Shown: positions 33,266 to 42,345, counted from the first letter of the stretch. The stretch is 64,000 nucleotides of DNA from an uncultured Rhodospirillaceae bacterium (GCA_945952105.1 CAMFGZ010000003.1:186001-250000), one strand, 5' to 3'. The notes: a model not told the origin generated them from the letters alone. Translations and numbers: made by a program.

Positions 33266-34297
33266 TCACGCCGGAAGGAAGAGCATGCGCTGGGGTGGCA
33301 AGTCCACGCCCACCTGGTCGCCCACCGATCGCAATTCGCTGCCAGACTGGAAGGGCGTCTCGATCAGCACTTCGCTTTCGCCGAGGCGAACGCCGTAGCG
33401 GACGGTCGCACCCAGGAACTCGCGGTGCGTCACCGGCCCGCGCAAGGAGGCGCTCTCCGGCGCCGACAGGGCCGCATGCTGCGGCCGGAACACCAGGCGC
33501 TTGCCGGACGGAATTGGCACGCCGGCCCGTTCGTCGAGGATGTTGGCGGAGCCCAGGAAGTTGGCGACGAACAGGTTTGCCGGATTTTCGTAGAGCTCCA
33601 TCGGCGTGCCGACCTGCTGGATTCGGCCGCCGTCCATCACGGCGATGCGGTCGCAGATCGTGTTGGCCTCCTCCTGGTCGTGGGTCACGAAGATCGTGGT
33701 GAGGCCGAGCCGCTGCTGAAGCGCGCGCAGCTCGCGACGTACGCTGACCCGCATCTTGGCGTCGAGGTTCGAGAGCGGTTCGTCGAGCAGCAGCACCTTG
33801 GGCTCGATGGCGATGGTGCGGGCCACGGCGACGCGCTGCTGTTGGCCGCCGGAGAGCTGCGCGGGTCGGCGCTCGGCATAGGCGGCGAGGCCCACCAGTT
33901 CGAGCGCCTGCGCGACCCGCCGGTCGATCTCGACGCGCGGCAGGCGGCGTTCCTCGAGGCCAAAGGCGACGTTCTTGGCCACGGTCATGTGCGGCCACAG
34001 CGCGTAGCTCTGGAAGACCATACCGACGTCGCGTTTCCACGGCGGCAGCGGCGCCACGTCCTGTCCGTCGAGCATCACCTTGCCGGTCTCAGCCTGCGCG
34101 AAGCCCGCGATCAATCGGAGAAGCGTGGTCTTGCCGCAGCCGGAGGGGCCCAGGAAAGCGAAGAACTCGCCGGGCCGGATCGAGAGCGCGACGTCCTTCA
34201 GCACATGCGTCGCACCGTAGGAGAGGTTCACGTCCGTGATCTCGATGCCGACGGCGCTCGGGGCCTTCGGAGCCTGCGACATGGTCATCTCCGTCAT
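33266..34297 (-). CDS. ABC transporter ATP-binding protein (Fe3+/polyamine/phosphonate importer type)
   Basis: This importer ATPase has 343 residues with Walker A GPSGCGKT (50-57), Q-loop (VFQSYALWP), signature LSGGQQQR (148-155), Walker B VLLLDEP (168-174), the H-loop VTHDQEEA and a C-terminal TOBE domain (about 260-343). It belongs to the FbpC/PotA/PhnT group. The ATG at 34297 overlaps the permease stop by ATGA (34297-34294). With its neighbours it forms a complete importer; the substrate is not settled by sequence. Confidence 0.92.
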   Translation of the reverse strand: MTEMTMSQAPKAPSAVGIEITDVNLSYGATHVLKDVALSIRPGEFFAFLGPSGCGKTTLLRLIAGFAQAETGKVMLDGQDVAPLPPWKRDVGMVFQSYALWPHMTVAKNVAFGLEERRLPRVEIDRRVAQALELVGLAAYAERRPAQLSGGQQQRVAVARTIAIEPKVLLLDEPLSNLDAKMRVSVRRELRALQQRLGLTTIFVTHDQEEANTICDRIAVMDGGRIQQVGTPMELYENPANLFVANFLGSANILDERAGVPIPSGKRLVFRPQHAALSAPESASLRGPVTHREFLGATVRYGVRLGESEVLIETPFQSGSELRSVGDQVGVDLPPQRMLFLPA

Positions 34298-35970
34298 ATA
34301 TCGAGCCCCCGGGCTCGTTGCGAGCGGTCGACCGCGAGCTGTGAAAGCCACATGCAGATCGCCACGATCAGCACCGCGATCACGCCCAGCGCCGCGCCGG
34401 CGCCGCGTCCCGCCGGCGTCTGCATCAGCACGTAGAGGCCATAGGCCAGCGGCGCATCCGAGTTGGATTGCACGAGGATCAATACGGCCGACAGTTCGAC
34501 GGCGGCCGTGGCGAAGCTGGTGACGAAGCCGGCGAGCAGCCCGCCGGTCATCAAGGGGATCACGACCCGCCGCACCGTGCGCGCCTTGGTGGCGCCGAGG
34601 TTTTCCGCGGCTTCTTCGAGCGAGATCGAGATCTGCTGCAGGGCGGCGTAGGCGGCGCGCAGCGCGTAGGGCAGGCGTCGGATGGCGATGGCCAGCACGA
34701 TCACCATCCACAGGGTCGCGAGCGGCGTGCCGTCGGGCAGGCTGACGCCGTAGAAAGCGCGCAGGTAGCCGATGCCCAGCACGACACCGGGTACGGCCAG
34801 CGCAGTGCTGGCCGCCCAGTCGAGCCATTGGCGTCCCGGCAGGCGCGTGCGCAGGACGAGATAGGCGATGGCGCCACCGATCGCGACATCGATGGCGGCG
34901 GCAAGACCTGAATAGAGCAGCGTGTTCTTGATGTAGACCGAACTGTCGCCCAGCACGCGCGTGTAATGCGCCAGCGTGTAGCCGTCGGGAAGCGGGCTGT
35001 AGGACCAGACCGTGGCGAACGAGAGCAGCACCAGCCCGACATGCGGCGCCAGCACCAGTGCCAGGATGAAGATCACGACGCCATAGGCCAGCACCTGCTC
35101 GCGCGGCCGCAACTGGCGGCGGGCGAGGCCGCCGCCGCCGCGCTGGGTCGTGGCGTAGTCCTTGCCCTTCATGACCAGAGCGGTGGCCCACATGGTCGCG
35201 ACCGCGACGAGGATCAGCACGACCGAGATCACGTAGCCCATCGGATCGTCGATGCCGATCGAGGTGATACGCAGATAGGCCTGCGGCGCCAGCATCTCCT
35301 TGACGTTGAGCAGCAGCGGCGTTGCCACGTCGTCGAACACTTTCACAAAGACCAGGCTGGCGCCCGCGATGTAGCCGGGCAGGGCCAGTGGCAGCGCGAT
35401 GCGGCGGAACAGGCGCAGCCCGTGCGAGCCGAGGTTCTGCGCCGCTTCCTCCATGCTGCGGTCGATGTTGCGCAGCGCCGCCGAGAGGTTGACCAGGATG
35501 AACGGGAAATAGTGGATGGCCTGCAGGAAGATGACGCCGTTCAATCCTTCCATGAAACCGATCTTGAAATCGAACCACTCGTCGAGCAGCAGGTTCACGG
35601 AGCCGTTGCGCCCGAACAGGAGCTGCATCGCCACCGCGCCGACGAAGGGCGGCATGATCAGCGGCAGGAAGCCCAGCGTCTGCACCAGCATGGCGCCGCG
35701 AAATTCGAAGCGCGTCGTGAGGTAGGCCAGCGGCAGCGCCAGCGCCGACGCCCACACGACCGTCATCCCCGAGACGTAGACCGAATTCCAGAACGAGCGC
35801 ACGAAAAGCTCGGTTCGTCCGAAATCGAGGAAGTTGACGAGGGTGAGCCCGCCGCCGCCCTTCTCGGTGAAAGCGACGTAGACGACCGTCGCCACGGGCG
35901 CGAGCAGGAACAGCCCGAGGAAAAGCGCGATGCCGAGCGCGAGTGCGACTTGGCCGGGGGAGCGTCTCAT
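34294..35970 (-). CDS. ABC transporter permease, fused double-domain (FbpB/AfuB type)
   Basis: This inner-membrane permease has 558 residues and about twelve transmembrane helices in two halves, each with the EAA loop contacting the ATPase (EEAAQNLGSHGLRLFRRIALP and EEAAENLGATKARTVRRVVIP). Fusion of both permease domains in one chain is typical of Fe3+ importers (FbpB/SfuB) and some phosphonate importers. ATG 35970 is chosen because the alternative ATG 35982 lies inside a palindrome in the upstream spacer. Confidence 0.92.
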   Translation of the reverse strand: MRRSPGQVALALGIALFLGLFLLAPVATVVYVAFTEKGGGGLTLVNFLDFGRTELFVRSFWNSVYVSGMTVVWASALALPLAYLTTRFEFRGAMLVQTLGFLPLIMPPFVGAVAMQLLFGRNGSVNLLLDEWFDFKIGFMEGLNGVIFLQAIHYFPFILVNLSAALRNIDRSMEEAAQNLGSHGLRLFRRIALPLALPGYIAGASLVFVKVFDDVATPLLLNVKEMLAPQAYLRITSIGIDDPMGYVISVVLILVAVATMWATALVMKGKDYATTQRGGGGLARRQLRPREQVLAYGVVIFILALVLAPHVGLVLLSFATVWSYSPLPDGYTLAHYTRVLGDSSVYIKNTLLYSGLAAAIDVAIGGAIAYLVLRTRLPGRQWLDWAASTALAVPGVVLGIGYLRAFYGVSLPDGTPLATLWMVIVLAIAIRRLPYALRAAYAALQQISISLEEAAENLGATKARTVRRVVIPLMTGGLLAGFVTSFATAAVELSAVLILVQSNSDAPLAYGLYVLMQTPAGRGAGAALGVIAVLIVAICMWLSQLAVDRSQRARGLDI

Positions 35971-35973
35971 TCG

Positions 35974-36097
35974 CCTCCCCATTCAAATGGCGAGGTGCAC
36001 CTGTCATCAGGGGCCGAGGGGGCATGGACAACGATCCCCGACGTGATGACCCCTCCGCCCGCGCAGGGCGCGGGCAGCTCCCCATTCGAATGGGGAG
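35974..36097. repeat. intercistronic palindromic element between binding protein and permease genes
   Basis: The 148-nt spacer holds an imperfect palindrome CCTCCCCATT/AATGGCGAGG (35974-35995), a perfect 20-bp palindrome CTCCCCATTCGAATGGGGAG (36078-36097) of the same core, and between them a GTCATCA (36003-36009)/TGATGAC (36044-36050) pair. The related ends suggest one inverted-repeat element. By position it resembles REP/intercistronic stem-loops that protect the upstream binding-protein mRNA; the function here is inferred. Confidence 0.65.
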
Positions 36098-36118
36098 GCA
36101 GGTGACAACAGCCTCTCA

Positions 36119-37444
36119 CTAGCGCGCCAGCTTCAGCGCCTCGTCGGCTTTCGCCTTCGCGGCGGCGTACTTCTCCTTGGCGAAGGCGGCCCACTGCTGT
36201 TCGAGTTCGGCTTGGCGGGCCGACTTTTCCTTGGCCCCGGTGAAGGCGGCCTTGATCTCGGGCGAGGCGGCCTGCACTTCGGTGATCGGCATGGCGGCGA
36301 TCAGGTCGCGCGCCTCCTTGGCCAGCGCGCGGGCCTGGGCATTGTCCTTCTTCTTCAGCGCCGCATCGACCTCGTGCAGCACCTTGGTCACCGCCTTCAG
36401 CGGCTCGAGCTGGAAGGTGATGAGCTGGTCGAACAGCGTGTCGACGGCGGCGGTGCGGCCTTCCGACAGCTCGGCGTTGAAGGTCAGCAGCCCCTGGAGG
36501 TTCTTGTCCTTGAACGGGTTGGGATAGTCGGCCGGCGCCTTGGCATAGGTCTCGGGACGCACCGGCAGGCGGCGGATCGTCGGCTCCAGCAGCACTTCCT
36601 GGCCGGTGGGGGACAGCAGGAACTCGATGAAGGCCTCGGCGCCCGCCTTGTTGGGCGCGTTGGCGACGACGCCGACATTGGCCGGCACAAGCGTCGTGAC
36701 CGACGGATAGACGAACTTCACCGGGAAGCCCGCGCCCTGCGAGGAGAAGGCGAAGAAGTCGATGACGATGCCGTAGCCGACCTGGCCGGAGTTCACCGCC
36801 TCCGGCACGCCGAACGAGCGGTCGGTCACGGTGCGCAGGTTGCCGGCGATGTCCTTGGTCGTGCGCCAGCCCTTGTCCCAGCCTTCGCCCTGCAGGATCG
36901 TCTCGATCGTGAGATGGGTCGTGCCCGAGCGTGAGGGCGCGGAGATCGACACATGATCGAAATAGGGCGCCTGGGCGAGGTCCTGCCATTCCTTGGGCGA
37001 AGGCAGCTTGTTGGCTTTCACGTAGCGTTCGTTCCACATGATGCCGTAGCCGGAGGCGGCGAAGCCGGAATAGAAGCCGTCCTTGTCGTTCACCGGATAG
37101 GAGCCGACCTTCTCGGCGATGCCGGTGGCCTTGGGCTTGTAAGCCGACAGCAGCTTCTTGCCCTTCAGCACCTCGAAGGCATCGGGCGCGGAGGCCCAGA
37201 ACAGGTCGACCTGGTTGTTGCCCTTGGTCTCCTCGATGAACTTCACGCCGGCATTGGTGTTGCGGTTCTGCACTTCCAGCGTGGCGCCCGGCACGGCCTT
37301 CTCGAAGGCTTTCTTGATCGGATCGGTCACGTCCTTGGAGAAGGAGGTCACAACCGTCACCTTGCCGGTCTGCGCGAAGGCGGCACCGGAAGCGAGCACG
37401 AGGCCCAGGGCTGAGCCGAGGGCAAGGGCAGAGCGGCGGAACAT
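36119..37444 (-). CDS. ABC transporter periplasmic substrate-binding protein
   Basis: The precursor has 441 residues with a signal peptide (1-24, ending AAFA/Q). The mature part is a type II binding protein of the FbpA/PotD/PhnS family: VTVVTSFSKDVTDPIKKAF, then SAPDAFEVLKGKKLL and, later, LLSPTGQEVLLEP. Beyond about residue 345 it has an Ala/Lys/Glu-rich helical, coiled-coil-like tail of about 95 residues, unusual for binding proteins of about 340 residues. It is the first gene of the importer operon, 25 nt after the uvrD stop. Fe3+ is one likely ligand class; 2-aminoethylphosphonate or another compound cannot be excluded. Confidence 0.88.
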   Translation of the reverse strand: MFRRSALALGSALGLVLASGAAFAQTGKVTVVTSFSKDVTDPIKKAFEKAVPGATLEVQNRNTNAGVKFIEETKGNNQVDLFWASAPDAFEVLKGKKLLSAYKPKATGIAEKVGSYPVNDKDGFYSGFAASGYGIMWNERYVKANKLPSPKEWQDLAQAPYFDHVSISAPSRSGTTHLTIETILQGEGWDKGWRTTKDIAGNLRTVTDRSFGVPEAVNSGQVGYGIVIDFFAFSSQGAGFPVKFVYPSVTTLVPANVGVVANAPNKAGAEAFIEFLLSPTGQEVLLEPTIRRLPVRPETYAKAPADYPNPFKDKNLQGLLTFNAELSEGRTAAVDTLFDQLITFQLEPLKAVTKVLHEVDAALKKKDNAQARALAKEARDLIAAMPITEVQAASPEIKAAFTGAKEKSARQAELEQQWAAFAKEKYAAAKAKADEALKLAR

Positions 37445-37469
37445 GGCGTTTCTCTCCTGTAGCTTCCGA

Positions 37470-39761
37470 TCAGGCTGCTTCGATGAAACTGTCGAGCACC
37501 TTCTTGGGACCGGCCTTTTCGAATTCGATGTCGAGCTTGTTGCCATCGACGGCGACGATGCGACCGTATCCGAATTTCTGGTGGAAGACGCGCTGGCCGA
37601 TGCTGAGGTCGACCCGGTCGCCGTCGACCGCGCGGCGATCGTCGGCGGTTTCGTCGCGATAGCGGGTGCGTCGGCCGGTGACGCCCAGGCTCTCATATTC
37701 GAAGCCGCTGGCATGATCGCGCATGCCGCCGTGATGGCCGGCGGAATAAGTCGCGTAGAGGCCGGCATCGCTGCTCTCGGCGAGTTGGCCGGGCGGCAGC
37801 TCGCGCAGGAAGCGCGACGGGATGGCGGCCTGCCACTGGTTGAAGACGCGTCGGTTGGCGGCAAAGGACACATAGGCCCGCTTGCGCGCGCGCGTCAGGC
37901 CAACATAGGCCAGCCGCCGCTCCTCTTCGAGGCCCGCCGCGCCCTTGTCGTCGAGCGCGCGCTGGTTGGGGAACAGGCCTTCCTCCCAACCCGGCAGGAA
38001 GACCGTGTCGAACTCCAGCCCCTTGGCGGCGTGCAGGGTCATCACGCTCACCATGTCGGTATCGTCGCGCGATGCCATGTCGGTGAGCAGCGCCACATGC
38101 TCCATGAAGGCCGGCAGCGAGTCGAACTCCTGCAACGCGTTGGTGAGTTCCTTCAGGTTCTCAAGCCGGCCCTCGGCCTCGGGCGAGCGGTCGATGCGCA
38201 GCATGTCAGTGTAGCCCGACTCGTCGAGGATGGTTTCGACCACCTCGACATGGCTCATGCCGTCGAGCATGGCGCGCCAGCGCTCGAAGTTGCGGATCAG
38301 GTCGCCCAGCGACTTGCGCGGCCGAGCCTTCAGCTCGTCCGTCTCGAGCGCGCGCCGCGTCGCCTCGAACAGCGAGATCTTCTGCGTGCGCTGGATCAGC
38401 CGCAGGGTGCGCAGCGCGGATTCGCCGAGACCCCGGCGCGGCGTGTTGTAGATGCGCTCGAAGGCGAGATCGTCGTCGTGCTGGATGGTGACGCGGCAAT
38501 AGGCCAGCGCGTCGCGGATCTCCTGGCGCTCGTAGAAGCGCGGGCCGCCGATCACGCGATAGGGCAGGCCCATGGTGATGAACCGCTCCTCGAACTCGCG
38601 GGTCTGGAAGCCGGCGCGGACGAGAATGGCGATCTGCGACAGCTTGTGCTTGTCGCGCTGCAGCGCCTCGATCTCCTCGCCGATGGTGCGCGCCTCCTCG
38701 TCACCGTCCCAGACGCCGCGCAGCGAGATGCGCTCGCCTTCCTTGGCGTCGGTCCACAGCGTCTTCCCGAGCCGGCCTTCGTTGTGGGAGATGAGGTGCG
38801 AGGCGGCGGCCAGAATGTGCGGCGTCGAACGGTAGTTGCGCTCCAGCCGCACGATGGTGGCGTTCGGGAAATCCTTCTCGAAGCGCAGGATGTTGCCGAC
38901 CTCGGCGCCGCGCCAGCCGTAGATCGACTGGTCGTCGTCGCCGACGCAGCAGACGTCCTGCGTGCCTTGGGCCAGCAGGCGCAGCCAGAGATACTGCGCG
39001 ACGTTGGTGTCCTGATACTCGTCGACCAGGATGTGGCGGAAGCGGCGGTGATAGACCGCCAGTATGTCCGGATGCTTCTGCCAGAGGGTGACGCAGTGCA
39101 TCACCAGGTCGCCGAAATCGACGGCGTTCACCTCGGCGAGTCGCTCCTGGTACTGGCGGTAGATATCTGCGGCCCGGCCATTGGCGAACTCGCCGGCCTC
39201 GTCGCCCGACACCTTTTCCGGCGTCAGCGCGCGGTCCTTCCAGCGCTGGATGATTCCGGAGAGGATGCGCGCCGGCCATTTCTTGTCGTCGATCCCCTCG
39301 GCCTGCAGCAGCTGCTTGATCAGGCGCGTCTGGTCGTCGGTGTCGAGGATCGTGAAGTTGCTCTTGAGACCGATCAGCTCGGCGTGGCGGCGCAGTACGC
39401 GCACGCCGATGGCGTGGAAGGTGCCGAGCCACATCCCGTCGGCCGCGCCGCCGATCAGGCTCGCCACGCGGTCCAGCATTTCGCGCGCGGCCTTGTTGGT
39501 GAAGGTCACGGCCAGGACCTGCGAGGTCCGCGTCTGTCCCGTCAGCAGCAAATGGGCGATGCGGGTCGTCAGCACGCGGGTCTTGCCGGTGCCGGCGCCC
39601 GCAAGGACCAGCAAAGGCCCGCCGGCATGCGTCACCGCCTGCCGCTGCTCGGCGTTCAGCCCCTCGAGATGGGCCGTGGGCGCGACGGCGCGCCGTGCCG
39701 GGACAGGATCTGCCGGAACGGGGTCATCGGTGATTTCGAACGGATCGGCGGGGGGCGCCAT
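37470..39761 (-). CDS. uvrD: UvrD/PcrA-type DNA helicase
   Basis: This superfamily 1A 3'-5' helicase acts in excision and mismatch repair. It has 763 residues with Walker A AGAGTGKT (54-61), motif II (DEYQDTN), motif III with GDDDQSIYGWRGA, RNYRS, and motif VI (YVGLTRARKRAY). The C-terminal Tudor-like end (FGYGRIVAVDGNKLDIEF) is typical of UvrD/PcrA. An N-terminal extension of about 33 Pro/Ala-rich residues precedes the family core LEGLNAEQRQAV. It is divergent from the HtrA-like gene, 47 nt apart. Confidence 0.95.
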   Translation of the reverse strand: MAPPADPFEITDDPVPADPVPARRAVAPTAHLEGLNAEQRQAVTHAGGPLLVLAGAGTGKTRVLTTRIAHLLLTGQTRTSQVLAVTFTNKAAREMLDRVASLIGGAADGMWLGTFHAIGVRVLRRHAELIGLKSNFTILDTDDQTRLIKQLLQAEGIDDKKWPARILSGIIQRWKDRALTPEKVSGDEAGEFANGRAADIYRQYQERLAEVNAVDFGDLVMHCVTLWQKHPDILAVYHRRFRHILVDEYQDTNVAQYLWLRLLAQGTQDVCCVGDDDQSIYGWRGAEVGNILRFEKDFPNATIVRLERNYRSTPHILAAASHLISHNEGRLGKTLWTDAKEGERISLRGVWDGDEEARTIGEEIEALQRDKHKLSQIAILVRAGFQTREFEERFITMGLPYRVIGGPRFYERQEIRDALAYCRVTIQHDDDLAFERIYNTPRRGLGESALRTLRLIQRTQKISLFEATRRALETDELKARPRKSLGDLIRNFERWRAMLDGMSHVEVVETILDESGYTDMLRIDRSPEAEGRLENLKELTNALQEFDSLPAFMEHVALLTDMASRDDTDMVSVMTLHAAKGLEFDTVFLPGWEEGLFPNQRALDDKGAAGLEEERRLAYVGLTRARKRAYVSFAANRRVFNQWQAAIPSRFLRELPPGQLAESSDAGLYATYSAGHHGGMRDHASGFEYESLGVTGRRTRYRDETADDRRAVDGDRVDLSIGQRVFHQKFGYGRIVAVDGNKLDIEFEKAGPKKVLDSFIEAA

Positions 39762-39808
39762 GAACCGTCATATAGCAATCGGGGCGGCGGACGCCTATCT
39801 TTGAGACT

Positions 39809-40861
39809 GTGGACGCGCTTGGTGCGCGCGGAGGTGTGCGGATGGCCCGAGGGTTGAACGGTTCCGCAAACGGTGCAGGCCACTGGCCGCCTCCCGGGGA
39901 CGAGGGCGTGATTGCCCGGACTCCCGGCGGAGGCTCGAACCTGCCGTTGCTGGTGTCGGAAGTGCTGCCGGCGGTGGTCGGCGTGAAGACGACGATTCCC
40001 GAGACTCGCCGCTCGGCCCAGACTTTGGGCACGGAGCGTGAAGGTCACGGCATCCTGGTCGATGAGGAAGGACTGGTCCTCACCATCGGCTACCTCATCA
40101 CGGAGGCCGATACCGTCACGATCACCGACATCGACGGCAACGAATTGCCTGCCCGTATCGTGGGCTACGATTACGAAAGCGGATTTGGCCTGGTGCGCAC
40201 CGACGAGCCGATCCAGCTGAAGCCGATGCGTTTCGGCGATTCCGACACCCTGACCCTTCGCGGCGAGGCCTATGTGGCGGGGCTGGGCGGCGAGAAGGCG
40301 GCGTTGAGGGTCAAGGTCGCCGGCCGGCGCGAGTTCGCGGGCTACTGGGAGTACCTGCTCGACAACGCCATCTTCACCGTGCCGGCCTATCCGCTGTGGG
40401 GAGGTTCGGCCCTGATCAGCCAGCAGGGCGAACTGCTGGGCGTCGGCTCGCTGCTGGTCCAGGAAGCTCTCGGCCCGGGATCGCCTGCCTTTCCCGGCAA
40501 CATGTACGTGCCGATCAACCGCTTGAAGCCGATCTTCGGAGAACTCGTCGCCAATGGACGCCTGGCGACGCCGCCACGCCCCTGGCTAGGCCTCTATACG
40601 GTCGAACATATGGGCCAGCTCGTGGTCGGCGGCATTTCCGAAGGCGGTCCTGCTGACCGGGCAGGGCTGCAGCGCGGCGACATCCTTCATGCGCTGAACG
40701 ACGAAGTGCTCGACGATGTCGGCGACTTCTATCGCAAGCTCTGGGCGATCGGGCCGGCCGGGTCGGTGGTTAAGCTCAAGATGGAACGCGACAACGACAC
40801 GTTCGACGTGACCGTCCGGACGGGGGACCGCGGCAGCTATCACAAATACGGCACCGACTGA
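39809..40861 (+). CDS. HtrA-like protein with PDZ domain lacking the catalytic triad
   Basis: The 350-residue product has a trypsin-like HtrA core (about 45-245) and a PDZ domain (about 255-340, with GLYTVEHMGQ and GGPADRAGLQRGDI). Aligned to DegP, the TNxHV His site is Tyr95 (TIGYLI), the SDIAL Asp site is Gly125 (SGFGL), and the GNSGG Ser site is Gly198 (LWGGSAL). All three catalytic residues are therefore replaced, so it is probably a scaffold or peptide-binding pseudoprotease. No clear signal peptide is seen. GTG 39809 or ATG 39842 could be the start. Confidence 0.85.
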   Translation: MDALGARGGVRMARGLNGSANGAGHWPPPGDEGVIARTPGGGSNLPLLVSEVLPAVVGVKTTIPETRRSAQTLGTEREGHGILVDEEGLVLTIGYLITEADTVTITDIDGNELPARIVGYDYESGFGLVRTDEPIQLKPMRFGDSDTLTLRGEAYVAGLGGEKAALRVKVAGRREFAGYWEYLLDNAIFTVPAYPLWGGSALISQQGELLGVGSLLVQEALGPGSPAFPGNMYVPINRLKPIFGELVANGRLATPPRPWLGLYTVEHMGQLVVGGISEGGPADRAGLQRGDILHALNDEVLDDVGDFYRKLWAIGPAGSVVKLKMERDNDTFDVTVRTGDRGSYHKYGTD

Positions 40862-40883
40862 CGGCCCTGTGCACAGCCTCGCT

Positions 40884-40911
40884 TTGACTTCGTGGCCGGC
40901 CGCTGCATAGG
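40884..40911 (+). promoter_or_regulatory. candidate sigma70-type promoter of the MBL-fold gene
   Basis: TTGACT (40884-40889) and CATAGG (40906-40911) are separated by 16 nt in the 79-nt gap before the MBL-fold gene. The -35 is good and the -10 weak. It could drive the compact plus-strand run to 45409. Confidence 0.4.
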
Positions 40912-40940
40912 GTCACGCCAACCAGAACGGGGGAGTATCG

Positions 40941-41894
40941 ATGGCCAAGGCGTTCGCCTCACAGGCGGATATGACGGACAAGAAGATCACCTTCAGCCGT
41001 CTTTCCGAGCACGCCTACGCTTTCACGGCCGAAGGCGATCCCAATACCGGTATCGTCGTCGGTGACGACGCGGTCATGGTGATCGACGCGCAGGCGACGC
41101 CGAAGATGGCGGAACAGGTGATCGAGCGCATCCGCACCGTCACCGACAAGCCGATCAAGTACGTGGTGCTTTCGCACTATCATGCCGTGCGCGTGCTGGG
41201 CGCCAGCGGCTACAACCCCGAACACATCATCTGCAGCGAGGCGACGCGCGAGATGATCGTCGAGCGCGGCGCCCAGGACTACAAGTCCGAGCTGCAGCGC
41301 TTCCCGCGCCTGTTCCAGGCGGCGGAGACGATTCCGGGCCTGACCTGGCCCACCATCACCTTCAACGATCGCATGACGCTGTGGCTGGGCAAGCTGCAGG
41401 TCGACATCATCCATGCCGGCCGCGGCCACACCAAGGGCGACACGATCGTCTGGCTGCCCGAGGAGCGAACCCTGTTCAGCGGCGATCTCGTCGAGTATGG
41501 CGCCACGCCTTATTGCGGCGACGCCCACTACAAGGACTGGCCCGAGACGCTGCAGAAGCTGCGCGACCTCAAGGCCGAGGCGCTGGTGCCGGGCCGTGGC
41601 GACGCGCTGATCGGGGAAGGCCCCGTCGAGGAAGGCATTGCCGGGACGCAGGCGTTCCTGAGCGACCTCTACAAGGTGGTGGAGAAGAGCGCCGCGGCCG
41701 GCGACTCCCTCAAGCATGCCTACGACAAGGCGATGGCCGCGCTGCAGCCACGCTACGGCAATTGGGTGATCTTCGAGCACTGCATGCCGTTCGACGTCAG
41801 CCGCGCTTACGACGAGGCCAAGGGGCTCGACCATCCGCGCATCTGGACGGCCGAACGCGACATCGAGATGTGGGCGGCGCTGGAGAAATCATAG
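40941..41894 (+). CDS. metallo-beta-lactamase-fold hydrolase with altered metal motif
   Basis: The protein has 317 residues with the MBL alpha-beta/beta-alpha fold. The canonical HxHxDH motif reads HYHAVR (79-84), so Asp and His of the second metal site are Val83 and Arg84. The downstream ligands are kept: His163 (GRGHTKGD) and Asp182 (FSGDLVE). It probably binds one metal or works differently from SoxH/quinoprotein-relay relatives that have HYHADH. Start ATG 40941 has GGGGGAG upstream. It heads a plus-strand run of short-spaced genes ending in a FAD monooxygenase operon. Confidence 0.88.
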   Translation: MAKAFASQADMTDKKITFSRLSEHAYAFTAEGDPNTGIVVGDDAVMVIDAQATPKMAEQVIERIRTVTDKPIKYVVLSHYHAVRVLGASGYNPEHIICSEATREMIVERGAQDYKSELQRFPRLFQAAETIPGLTWPTITFNDRMTLWLGKLQVDIIHAGRGHTKGDTIVWLPEERTLFSGDLVEYGATPYCGDAHYKDWPETLQKLRDLKAEALVPGRGDALIGEGPVEEGIAGTQAFLSDLYKVVEKSAAAGDSLKHAYDKAMAALQPRYGNWVIFEHCMPFDVSRAYDEAKGLDHPRIWTAERDIEMWAALEKS

Positions 41895-41922
41895 GCCCTC
41901 TCCGTCTTTCCAGTGAGGGCGC

Positions 41923-42342
41923 ATGTCCGCAAAGTTCATCGTTGCAGTCGCCTTCGTGATCGAGCGCAATGGCGAAATCCTGATGCTGAGGCGCAGTATC
42001 GACAAGGATCATGCGCCCGGAGCATGGGAGACCGGTTCGGGGCGAGTGGAATATGGAGAAGAGGCGGAGGAAGCTGTCAGACGGGAAGTGCTCGAGGAAA
42101 CCGGTCTGGTGGTCGAGATCAAGGCACCGGTGGCCACGTTTCATTTCTACCGGGGGGCCGCTCGCGAAGAGGCAATCGGCATTACATTCTGGTGTCGCTA
42201 TGTGGCGGGTGAGCTCGTGACGTCGGCAGAGCACGATCTGGCGCGGTGGATGAGGCCCGCAGAAGCGGTCTTACTGGTAGGATCACCCGGGGAGGCGGCC
42301 GCGATCGAGAACGTCGCGAAGTTCGCGCGAGTAGCGCCGTAG
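41923..42342 (+). CDS. Nudix hydrolase
   Basis: This is a small Nudix protein of 139 residues with a perfect Nudix box: Gly40, Glu46, Arg54-Glu55, Glu58-Glu59, Gly61 (REVLEETGL). Members cleave nucleoside diphosphates linked to other moieties. The domain fills the whole protein, resembling MutT/ADP-ribose pyrophosphatase-like enzymes, but the substrate cannot be deduced. It lies 28 nt after the MBL gene and 3 nt before the FAD monooxygenase gene. Confidence 0.9.
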   Translation: MSAKFIVAVAFVIERNGEILMLRRSIDKDHAPGAWETGSGRVEYGEEAEEAVRREVLEETGLVVEIKAPVATFHFYRGAAREEAIGITFWCRYVAGELVTSAEHDLARWMRPAEAVLLVGSPGEAAAIENVAKFARVAP

Positions 42343-42345
42343 GCG

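Noticed and set aside
37158..39857. A very long plus-strand open frame (899 codons) opposite uvrD
   Set aside because: It is antisense to an unambiguous helicase and to part of the binding-protein gene; its product has no recognisable domain. High GC content leaves long stop-free antisense frames.
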